Source: JAJZEO01 sp964477345 (GTDB taxonomy: Bacteria; Chlamydiota; Chlamydiia; Chlamydiales; 2-12-FULL-49-11). From it: a stretch of DNA of 34,865 nucleotides. How positions within the stretch are numbered: the first letter of the stretch is position 1; each line of letters opens with the position of its first letter. Position numbers and translations under genes: made by a program. The stretch is from assembly GCA_964477345.1 (NCBI GenBank), contig CAYZDL010000018.1, positions 1 to 34,865 on the forward strand, in the 5' to 3' direction. Positions 23,804 to 30,653 of this stretch are shown piece by piece. The notes beneath the pieces were generated by a model. That model was given only the letters and a program-made list of their open reading frames with translations, did not search any database and had not been told where the DNA came from.

Positions 23804-24820
23804 ATGGCCAACTATGCTCTTTTCTCGTTTATCTTAGCTATCCCTCTATTTGTTATCGCCAAGGGGCCCGAGTTTGTTCCCCCTCCGGGAAGTAAAGAGC
23901 CCGAAGAAGTTGACGGAAGAGTCCTGTTTGAGAGTCTACCGCCAGGCGAACCTTATTTAACAGGACCGCTTCTTTGCCCAGCAGCCCGCACAATGCCTTA
24001 TGGGCATATCAACTTAGAACCGTATGTCTTCGTAAACAATAACGTTGGACATTACAACAATCACTGGCACATTCACCGGTTTTCTAAGGCAGAAGATAGT
24101 GTCAATATGCAATATTACATGCAGTGCGGCATCTCTGACTTCATGGACATAACAATGGTACCCCAAGTATTCTACAATCACACAGGAAGTCGCAACAATT
24201 GGGAGTATGGTGATTTATACATGGGAACAGGTTTTCAGCTCTACAGAAGTCGCTTCGACAGCTGGCTCCCCTCCATCAAGCTTGGAATAGGAGAAATTTT
24301 CCCCACGGGAAAATATGACAACCTCGATTTTTCTCAACTTGGAACTGATGTTGGTGGAGGTGGGTCGTTTGGTACAATTGCAAGAATTGTCATAGGCGAC
24401 CTATGGTACTTCGGCGGCCACCATTTCTTAGCTCTTAGGTGGAACAATTCTGTTGCCTATTTCACAAAAGTTCAGGTAAAAGGATCTAATGCCTACGGTG
24501 GAGATAATACCACAAATGGCACGGTCGAACCAGGAGTTGCATTTAACTCGATTTTATCAGGTGAGTTTACACTTGCAAAGCATTGGGCTTTAGCTTTAGA
24601 CATCGATTTTGTTTATACAGCCCCAACGAAATTTACAGGGACCACACTTGCATTTGTAGGCAGAAATCACTCCTCGTTTCTCTTAAGTTTTGCTCCAGCG
24701 CTCGAATACAATTTGAATCAGAATATGGGAATTATTGGGGGGCTCTGGATTACAGCATTTGGGGAAAATGCCTCCGATTTTTACAATGGAGTAATTGCGT
24801 TTAGCTGGGTTTTCCCTTAA
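23804..24820 (+). CDS. Outer-membrane beta-barrel candidate (paralogue of 29072-30136)
   Basis: 338 residues from the ATG at 23804. Residues 1-20 are a Sec signal peptide (LFSFILAIPLFVIAKG). The rest alternates short amphipathic strands with Gly/Asn/Thr/aromatic-rich turns and ends in a terminal aromatic strand (NGVIAFSWVFP), the usual signal for outer-membrane insertion. The gene at 29072-30136 shares the scaffold: an EPY-TGPLL block, an LEPYVFVNN/FQPYLYLTMN block, GEIFPTGKYDNLDFSQLG, and a terminal aromatic strand. Both lack conserved catalytic residues, so a pore or adhesin is likely. The gene converges with the hydrolase gene and overlaps it by 20 bases. Confidence 0.75.
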   Translation: MANYALFSFILAIPLFVIAKGPEFVPPPGSKEPEEVDGRVLFESLPPGEPYLTGPLLCPAARTMPYGHINLEPYVFVNNNVGHYNNHWHIHRFSKAEDSVNMQYYMQCGISDFMDITMVPQVFYNHTGSRNNWEYGDLYMGTGFQLYRSRFDSWLPSIKLGIGEIFPTGKYDNLDFSQLGTDVGGGGSFGTIARIVIGDLWYFGGHHFLALRWNNSVAYFTKVQVKGSNAYGGDNTTNGTVEPGVAFNSILSGEFTLAKHWALALDIDFVYTAPTKFTGTTLAFVGRNHSSFLLSFAPALEYNLNQNMGIIGGLWITAFGENASDFYNGVIAFSWVFP

Positions 24821-25787
24821 TTATTTGCGCATGTTCCTGCGCCCACTGGACAACCTGATTATCCATCCATCTGAAGTCTCTAAAGATGTTTTGTCCCATG
24901 AATCCAATATGACCGCCATGTTGAGTTTTATATATTTGGATGTTTTGAGGTAATTTCATCCCGTTTAGCACTTTAGAATTAATAATTGGATCATCCTCAG
25001 CAAAAAGAATCTTTGTTGGAACAACGATGTTTTTAAGAACTCTTTTTGAACTACAATAGTAGTAATAATCTAAAGCCGAAGCAAATTTTGCCCGTGGCGC
25101 TACATACAATTCATCAAAGTCAGTAATCGTGATATCGTCAGGCAAGTTATGAGGTGGTAAATCTTTAAAATGGGAGTGAATAAAATTTATTTGACTCATC
25201 AACATACGAAGAAAATACTTGGCATAGATCTGATTTTTCGGAAGCATAAACATTCTTGCACTAGAGAGAAGATCGACCGGTGCCCCTACCGCAATTACCT
25301 GATCAATAATACCCGGTGCATTAGAACCTAACTCACCCAACAGTTTTAAAGCAATGTTCCCCCCTAAGGAAAACCCCATTAAACCCTTTTTTGAATTAGG
25401 GAAATGCTTCGAAACATCAAGAATGGCCTCATAAACGTCATCACTAGAGCCGCTATGATAAATCCCCTTCGAAAGCCCCCTTCCTGAACCACAATTCCTT
25501 AGATTAATCCGAACTGCCTGGTACCCAATTTTATTCAATTTCTTCGCTATTCTTTTCATATAGTGAGACTTATGCGATCCGCATAAACCATGGACGAGAA
25601 AAATAGTCCAACTATCCCCTTTCCAATTTTTAGGGGTAGAAATTTCTAAAGCAAGGCTATCACCATCCTTCAATCGGACATAGTGAGTCCTTGAAGGAAT
25701 TTCCCAATCAAAATTTAAAGAAGTCCCTAAAATTGTTTGACAGTAAGGACTCTTTATCAAGGGTTTAAAATTTAGATAGTGTTCCAT
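24801..25787 (-). CDS. YheT-type alpha/beta hydrolase (ABHD1/3-like)
   Basis: 328 residues. The COG0429/YheT pattern is clear: SPYCQTILGTSL at the start, a strand-turn FLVHGLCGSHKSHYM (oxyanion hole), RINLRNCGSGRGLSKGIYHSG, the nucleophile elbow LMGFSLGGNIALKL with the catalytic Ser, ILFAEDDPII with the acid, and GGHIGFMG with the His. The family acts on lipid or ester substrates; the physiological substrate in bacteria is unknown. No signal peptide, so it is cytoplasmic or peripheral to the inner membrane. It stands alone between two convergent or divergent neighbours. The 157 bases upstream contain only A/T-rich promoter-like DNA. Confidence 0.9.
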   Translation of the reverse strand: MEHYLNFKPLIKSPYCQTILGTSLNFDWEIPSRTHYVRLKDGDSLALEISTPKNWKGDSWTIFLVHGLCGSHKSHYMKRIAKKLNKIGYQAVRINLRNCGSGRGLSKGIYHSGSSDDVYEAILDVSKHFPNSKKGLMGFSLGGNIALKLLGELGSNAPGIIDQVIAVGAPVDLLSSARMFMLPKNQIYAKYFLRMLMSQINFIHSHFKDLPPHNLPDDITITDFDELYVAPRAKFASALDYYYYCSSKRVLKNIVVPTKILFAEDDPIINSKVLNGMKLPQNIQIYKTQHGGHIGFMGQNIFRDFRWMDNQVVQWAQEHAQIIKGKPS

Positions 25788-25944
25788 AAGACATTCGGAG
25801 AGCTCCTATATCCATAAATCATACTAAACCTAAAATTAATTTCATTACTTTTTTGATTTTTCTTATTTGTCATTTATTTATGAAATTCTCATAATAAATA
25901 AGTATCGTATTTAATAGTAAATCCTATATTAGAGAGAAAAATAG

Positions 25945-26670
25945 ATGTTTGAAGTCGTTTGCTCGAGTCACTTAGCTAAGGATAAAATGGATAGCTCCAT
26001 TTCGCAAGATCTTTCTCTCCCAAGTCGATTTGGAAAGTGTCTCAATTTTCCTTCATCTAATCACAGAGACTTAAAAATCAAAGAAACACACCCTCTTCCA
26101 AAAAAAGAACCTAAAGGCGACGAATTAGTTTCTTATGTACTAGAAAATCTAAAACTTAAAGGAAAACTCACATTAGATTCAAGAGGCTTTTTTTATGTAG
26201 ATTTAGACGATCGTTATATCTATGAACTCTTTGATAGACTCAATGAAACGGGAGCTGAGATCCCTCCCTATTTTTTCCCAGGCGGCTACGGCGCCCATAT
26301 TTCCGTTGCTCTTAGTTCAGAATCTTTTCAGAGAGAACAGGCGACCTCTTTGTTAGGCACAGAAATCTCGTTTACTATTACTGACTGCTATTTTGTAAAA
26401 CCAGAAGGGTGGGAAGGAATTAAGCGAGTTTGGTTTCTTACAATTGAAGCTCCTGATCTTTCGAATATCCGCAAAGAGTTGGGGCTTTCCGCAAAAATTC
26501 ACGATCACGAATTTCACATCACATTTGCAATTGAAAAAGATTTCCTCTCTCTTGATGATTTTATCTCTGTTAAAGAGGACAAAGAAGGGAACAATTTTAT
26601 CGAGATTAATTCTGCGCAGGCACGCAAGCGCAAAATCCGTCACATGCAACGTCTCAATGATTTTTGCTAA
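25945..26670 (+). CDS. 2H-phosphoesterase-like protein
   Basis: 241 residues from ATG, preceded by GAGAG and a TATATT box further up. Two HxS/T motifs at the spacing expected of the 2H phosphoesterase superfamily are visible: GAHISVALSS in the middle and EFHITFAIEK near residue 195. That superfamily cleaves 2',3'-cyclic phosphates or joins/opens RNA ends (LigT, CPDase, RNA-repair relatives). An N-terminal region of about 65 residues, Ser/Lys/Pro rich and low in structure, precedes the domain, and the C-terminus is basic (ARKRKIRHMQRL). No signal peptide. RNA-end processing is the best inference; the low-complexity N-terminus would also suit a type III secreted effector. Confidence 0.7.
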   Translation: MFEVVCSSHLAKDKMDSSISQDLSLPSRFGKCLNFPSSNHRDLKIKETHPLPKKEPKGDELVSYVLENLKLKGKLTLDSRGFFYVDLDDRYIYELFDRLNETGAEIPPYFFPGGYGAHISVALSSESFQREQATSLLGTEISFTITDCYFVKPEGWEGIKRVWFLTIEAPDLSNIRKELGLSAKIHDHEFHITFAIEKDFLSLDDFISVKEDKEGNNFIEINSAQARKRKIRHMQRLNDFC

Positions 26671-26779
26671 AATCTAGCTTTCGTATCATAAAGTTTCTTC
26701 TTATTTTTGTTTGCTAAAATATTAAGATCCGTTACTCTTAGATTCCAAAAAAAGAACACCTTAGAGGGAGGATGGTTTT

Positions 26780-27403
26780 ATGAAAGCACATGTTAGAGTA
26801 TTATCGATCTTATTATTTTTACCCGTTGCACAAGCACTAGCATCCGATCATCACTTCAATTTCTCATCAGAGCAAATCGAAATTCGCGAGATTGCCAGCA
26901 TTGATATCCCTCTTCGACTTATCTCTTCTCTCGATCATCACGGAAACAGCGTAGAGCTTGATGATGGCGCAATCTGGACGATCGTTGGATCAGATTCTCA
27001 GGTTGTTGCAAGTAAATGGAGACTTAATGATTCAGTTGTTGTTCATCCTACCTTATTCCCAATGCTAACCGGCTCACAATTTTATCTATACAACGAACGT
27101 ACACACACGACAGCAAATGCCAATTTGACAGCAAATCCGTATGTAGACGTCCCTACACAGATCCAGATTAATTACATTGACTATGTACGTGGAAATCTTC
27201 AACTTGTTGATGGTTCAGGACGTACTATTTACATCAAAGTAAATCCAAAATCTTACACAGAATTTAGCCGCTGGCGTGTAGGTCACACCTTAATTATTGG
27301 TTCAAACGAAGATTGTTACGCTGGTTGGTTTTCTAACTACCCACTGATTCTAATCAACGCTGAAAGAAAAAACCATGGCTACGTAGAAGCCATCATAGAA
27401 TAA
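26780..27403 (+). CDS. Secreted protein with an internal duplication
   Basis: 207 residues with a strong ribosome binding site (AGAGGGAGG) and a clear Sec signal peptide (RVLSILLFLPVAQALAS). The mature part contains two related halves: VELDDGAIWTIV...ASKWRLNDSVVV around residues 57-88 and LQLVDGSGRTIYI...FSRWRVGHTLII around 140-175, each followed by a Phe/Tyr-rich strand and an LYNE/LINAE turn. The repeated L-x-DG-x(2)-TI...(K/R)WR(L/V) pattern suggests two copies of a small beta domain, periplasmic or surface-exposed. I do not recognise a named family. The Inc-like gene follows after 18 bases, so the two are probably co-transcribed. Confidence 0.75.
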   Translation: MKAHVRVLSILLFLPVAQALASDHHFNFSSEQIEIREIASIDIPLRLISSLDHHGNSVELDDGAIWTIVGSDSQVVASKWRLNDSVVVHPTLFPMLTGSQFYLYNERTHTTANANLTANPYVDVPTQIQINYIDYVRGNLQLVDGSGRTIYIKVNPKSYTEFSRWRVGHTLIIGSNEDCYAGWFSNYPLILINAERKNHGYVEAIIE

Positions 27404-27421
27404 TGTTCAGAGGAAAACTTT

Positions 27422-28081
27422 ATGGAAATCAGTTCGATATTTTTTGTAGCTCCTAGCCAGGCCGATTCGGCACCTAGATTAGAGCAACATGGTGAATCCA
27501 ATGGGAGAAGTTATTCTCCCTTATTTAAAGCAGCAGGATTGATAGCTGTCGCTACGGTAGTAATGGTTATCGTTTTTACTCTACTACCTGCTCTAATTGC
27601 AGTAGCGTTAGCAATTCTTACTTCTATAGGAATCATGCACAATATTTTTACCGATTGTTGCTGCTGTTGTGAAGACAACTCATCAAGCACCCCTTCCAGA
27701 CCTAGTTATCGCACTGATACAGCCGGCGTTCCTATCGTTCGTAGAGGAGCCGATCAAACCCCTAGAACCCCTGAGAGACAACCGACGCATAGACAAGAAG
27801 AAGAAAGGGGCATAGGATCAACCTGTTTTAGTAGCGACAATTGCCCAAAGACAGCATTTAGGAGTGGTCCTCCATCACGTGAAGTAACTGACTCAGATGA
27901 CAGTGGACCTGCTAGGAGGTGTGACTTATTTGGAACTGATGAGCCGCATCAACCTTTTAGCGGTGGACCTCTAGGTCACAGACGAGCTGGTGATAGTACA
28001 GGCTTTGGTGCAAACACGCCAGGAGATTCTCAATCACCGAGAAGAGCTGGTAATACAACTGGATTTGGAGAAGAAAAATAG
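27422..28081 (+). CDS. Inc-like inclusion-membrane protein candidate
   Basis: 219 residues, AGAGGA upstream. Residues 35-77 form one bilobed hydrophobic block: two helices (AAGLIAVATVVMVIVF and ALIAVALAILTSIGIM) joined by a very short LLP turn. That is the hallmark of chlamydial Inc proteins, which are exported by type III secretion and inserted in the inclusion membrane with both ends in the host cytosol. No Sec signal. Directly after the second helix is FTDCCCCCED, five Cys in a row. The ~135-residue tail is Pro/Ser/Arg/Asp rich and disordered, and ends with two copies of RRAG(D/N)(S/T)TGFG encoded by a 60-base repeat. Function in the host is unknown. The call rests on architecture. Confidence 0.7.
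   Translation: MEISSIFFVAPSQADSAPRLEQHGESNGRSYSPLFKAAGLIAVATVVMVIVFTLLPALIAVALAILTSIGIMHNIFTDCCCCCEDNSSSTPSRPSYRTDTAGVPIVRRGADQTPRTPERQPTHRQEEERGIGSTCFSSDNCPKTAFRSGPPSREVTDSDDSGPARRCDLFGTDEPHQPFSGGPLGHRRAGDSTGFGANTPGDSQSPRRAGNTTGFGEEK
27980..28069 (+). repeat. Imperfect 60-base-period direct repeat in the Inc-like gene
   Basis: The 30-base units at 27980-28009 and 28040-28069 encode RRAGDSTGFG and RRAGNTTGFG. They begin AGACGAGCTGGTGAT and AGAAGAGCTGGTAAT. They lie at the C-terminus of the Inc-like protein and may allow copy-number change. Confidence 0.7.
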
Positions 28082-28159
28082 TTACAATTCGATTTTGCTT
28101 GGCATTTGCTTTTTGTTGTTGTATAAAAGGGGATATTTGCTGTTCTGAGGAGGTAATGA

Positions 28160-28690
28160 ATGCTCCGATTAACCATAACTATTGCTTGCATCTTTTCAGC
28201 TTGCGCAAAGTCCCCTCCCCATGTAAAAGCCGCTGATGTGGCCATGAAAAAGTTTTGTCAAAAGGTGACCTTAGAGAAGGATGTTAAGATGCTGGGCTGT
28301 GGCGGATTTTTCGATGAGAGGAAAATCCAAGGTTTTTATGCAGACTTTGAATCGAATCACCAATTTTCTAAAGAGGATGCTCGCTTGCTCCTTACAAATT
28401 TGGTCTCAACTTGCGTTAATGACTTAAACCTAGAAGAGACGCTCCGTCCCTATTTAATTGATGCCCCTATTGGCTATGAACAGGTCTCAGTATCGATCGG
28501 CTTTGTAGGAAATGATCGGAAACCTTTCAAAGAGCTATCACAAATTCATCTCTTTGAGAACAAAATCTACTATTCAGTCTATGACTCTAATCAAAACGCC
28601 TACATCTGTACCCAGTCGGAGAATTTGACCCTTGAATCAAATGTGGCTTCTTCACCCGTAGTGATGGAGATAGAATCTTCTAACGAATAA
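28160..28690 (+). CDS. Small lipoprotein, paralogue of 30128-30622
   Basis: 176 residues; GAGGAGG upstream. A short signal (LTITIACIFSAC) ends in a lipobox-like FSAC with Cys15 lipidated. The body has an FDERKIQGFYADF segment, FSKEDARLLLTNLVS, a strand VSVSIGFVGNDRKPF and a second strand pair IHLFENKIYYSVYDSN. The same order (VREARLVMYNAAQ, ISISFVDPLTHKRY, HASLIGGRVHYSTYVDNE) occurs in the lipoprotein at 30128-30622, so the two are diverged paralogues about 1.5 kb apart on opposite strands. No enzyme motif. The second copy lies directly behind the Rhs-hydrolase gene, which raises the idea of an immunity function for the family. The 28696-29007 gene converges on it 5 bases away. Confidence 0.75.
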   Translation: MLRLTITIACIFSACAKSPPHVKAADVAMKKFCQKVTLEKDVKMLGCGGFFDERKIQGFYADFESNHQFSKEDARLLLTNLVSTCVNDLNLEETLRPYLIDAPIGYEQVSVSIGFVGNDRKPFKELSQIHLFENKIYYSVYDSNQNAYICTQSENLTLESNVASSPVVMEIESSNE

Positions 28691-28695
28691 ACACC

Positions 28696-29007
28696 TTAAA
28701 CGGCTCTCTTCATTTGATTAATATCTTTTTCGACTTTTACCTTATGGTCATCGGTTGGCGAAGATATATAATCATCTAGATCGTGGGAGAGGTTATTCTT
28801 CATCTCCCTTAATTTGTCGTTCACCATGCCGCTTGCCGATTCTTGCATCGCTCTTAGCGACTCGTGCATTACCTTAACATACTGAGCTTTCTGAGCATCA
28901 AATTTCGAATCTTGGATGTTTTTGAAGCTCTTTTCAAAAATGTCGACACTTCTTCTAAAATCGGCCTCATAAGTGGGGCGGTCTGGGGTGGGTCCTGAAA
29001 CACTCAT
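28696..29007 (-). CDS. Small coiled-coil protein
   Basis: 103 residues. The ATG at 29007 has AGAAGGA nine bases upstream; the frame is open 20 codons further but without a site. Apart from a proline-containing start (VSGPTPDRPTYEADF) the protein is one long heptad-rich, highly charged helix region (IFEKSFKNIQDSKFDAQKAQ and onwards). No signal peptide or membrane helix. I do not recognise a family. Size, helicity and setting would fit a type III secretion chaperone, needle-like or small effector protein, but nothing is specific. Divergent from the outer-membrane-protein gene at 29072, with 64 bases of shared promoter DNA. Confidence 0.65.
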   Translation of the reverse strand: MSVSGPTPDRPTYEADFRRSVDIFEKSFKNIQDSKFDAQKAQYVKVMHESLRAMQESASGMVNDKLREMKNNLSHDLDDYISSPTDDHKVKVEKDINQMKRAV

Positions 29008-29071
29008 GTTCAATATCCTTCTTGTTTTATAATTATGTTTACTATACAGTCTCCCTAAAAAAGGCAATACT

Positions 29072-30136
29072 ATGAGACAGTTTTTTTTGCTATCTTTAGT
29101 ATTTCTCTCCTTTCTTTCTGGAAATGAAGAGATTACAAAATCTGAAACCCCTGCTACTACGATACCAGAAGCCCCTCCTACAAAGTCTCCGGAAGAGATA
29201 AGTAGGGAACTTGATATAGCTCAGGCAGATTTTGAGATTGCCCAAAAAATGTTTATCCCTTGGTATACAGGACCTTTGATTACTGGATCTGCCTCAAACT
29301 GTCCACCAAAGAGGCTAAACTTTCAACCTTATCTCTATTTAACAATGAATAATGCCGCTTACAATAGCCACGGGCATACAGTTGATACTCCAAAGACATA
29401 CATCATTAGTCCCCTCGCCGTATTCCAAACAGGTATCACAAATTGGTGGGATGTGACTATAGTGCCTCAAGGTTTTTTTCGATGGGAAAATAGTGAGTTC
29501 GCTTCGAACTTTGGCGATTTGCCACTTCAATTTGGTTTCCAGATTTATAAGGAAACCCCTTACATTCCAAATATCCGATTCGTCCTTGGAGAACTTTTTC
29601 CAACGGGAAACTATCAAAATCTGAACCCGAATCATTTGGGATTAGATGCAACAGGTTCTGGCGCCTTTCAAACGATCTTCACTTTGATTGTCAGCAAGGT
29701 ATTCTGGTGGTCTGCGCTGCATCCTATCGCAGCTAGGCTCGCACTAAACTCGACTGTGCCTGATAGTAAAGTCACTATCCATGGATACAATGCATTCGGT
29801 GGAGGAGACGGTACAGACGGAAAAGTTTCTGTCGGAAACTCCTACAGCATCGACTTGGGCCTTGAAGCTAGCCTTACCCAACAATGGGTCATTGCGACAG
29901 ATATCGTCTACAACTACGGTGCAGCGAGCACATTTTCAGGCAAAAAAGGAACAATCTCTTCTGGAGAACCTGCACACACTGGGTCCCCTTCAAACTACCA
30001 GCTTTCCCTTGCCCCTGCCATTGAGTACAACATCGACGAAACATCTGGTTTCATTGGTGGAGTTTGGTTTACTGTAGCGGGACGAAACAGCAGTAGCTTT
30101 ATCTCAATCCTCTTGTCATACACAAAGCTATTTTGA
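29072..30136 (+). CDS. Outer-membrane beta-barrel candidate (paralogue of 23804-24820)
   Basis: 354 residues, ATG at 29072 behind an AAGGC element. A short Sec signal (FFLLSLVFLSFLSG) is followed by a Pro/Glu/Thr/Ser linker (about residues 20-50) that its paralogue has in shorter form, then a Gly/Asn/Ser/aromatic-rich barrel-like region. Shared points with 23804-24820: YTGPLITG, LNFQPYLYLTMNN, VLGELFPTGNYQNLNPNHLG, YNAFGGGDGTDGKV (paralogue: NAYGGDNTTNGTV) and a terminal strand ending in Phe (ISILLSYTKLF). Probably a surface protein of a family expanded in environmental Chlamydiae. It overlaps the convergent lipoprotein gene by nine bases. Confidence 0.75.
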   Translation: MRQFFLLSLVFLSFLSGNEEITKSETPATTIPEAPPTKSPEEISRELDIAQADFEIAQKMFIPWYTGPLITGSASNCPPKRLNFQPYLYLTMNNAAYNSHGHTVDTPKTYIISPLAVFQTGITNWWDVTIVPQGFFRWENSEFASNFGDLPLQFGFQIYKETPYIPNIRFVLGELFPTGNYQNLNPNHLGLDATGSGAFQTIFTLIVSKVFWWSALHPIAARLALNSTVPDSKVTIHGYNAFGGGDGTDGKVSVGNSYSIDLGLEASLTQQWVIATDIVYNYGAASTFSGKKGTISSGEPAHTGSPSNYQLSLAPAIEYNIDETSGFIGGVWFTVAGRNSSSFISILLSYTKLF

Positions 30137-30622
30137 CGTAGAAACAAACGATTCTTGAAGGACCGTTTCATGCCTCTCTTCGTTGTCTACATAAGTAGAA
30201 TAATGAACTCTTCCCCCAATCAAAGAAGCATGACAAATAGCACCGCACGAATACCGCTTGTGAGTCAAGGGATCGACAAATGAGATCGAGATCTCAAGGT
30301 CATTTTGGGTGAGAGGAAAATGGTGGTAGGCTGTTTTTATTGAGTAAATTTGATTAAAATTTTCTAAGAGCATTTGGGCGGCATTGTACATCACAAGTCT
30401 CGCCTCCCTCACACTCATTTCATCGTAGAGATAAAAGTTGGCGGCAATTTTTTTTAATTCTGGATCATGAACCAGTTTATGATCGATCAAGTGAAGACCG
30501 AATTCTTCTTGAAGCTGACCAAAGACTCGATCTGCTGTCTCTTTTTCTACACTATGGTCGAAACCCACACGACTGCAGGAGATTACTACCGAACAAATTA
30601 AAAGGATCCACATTCTTTTCAT
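30128..30622 (-). CDS. Small lipoprotein directly downstream of the Rhs-hydrolase gene (candidate immunity protein)
   Basis: 164 residues from the ATG at 30622; the frame is open six codons further to a TTG without better signals. The signal peptide MKRMWILLICSVVISC ends in a VISC lipobox, so the mature protein is anchored by a lipidated Cys16. The body matches 28160-28690 in motif order (EARLVMYNAAQML, EISISFVDPL, GGRVHYSTYVDNE). It begins 31 bases after the stop of the Rhs gene on the same strand. Type VI lipase effectors are commonly followed by periplasmic or lipoprotein immunity proteins, so this gene is placed where an antidote to the hydrolase tip would be. That role is inference only. 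Confidence 0.7.
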   Translation of the reverse strand: MKRMWILLICSVVISCSRVGFDHSVEKETADRVFGQLQEEFGLHLIDHKLVHDPELKKIAANFYLYDEMSVREARLVMYNAAQMLLENFNQIYSIKTAYHHFPLTQNDLEISISFVDPLTHKRYSCGAICHASLIGGRVHYSTYVDNEERHETVLQESFVSTSK

Positions 30623-30653
30623 GATTACCACATAGCTCAATTCTGTGTTTTAT

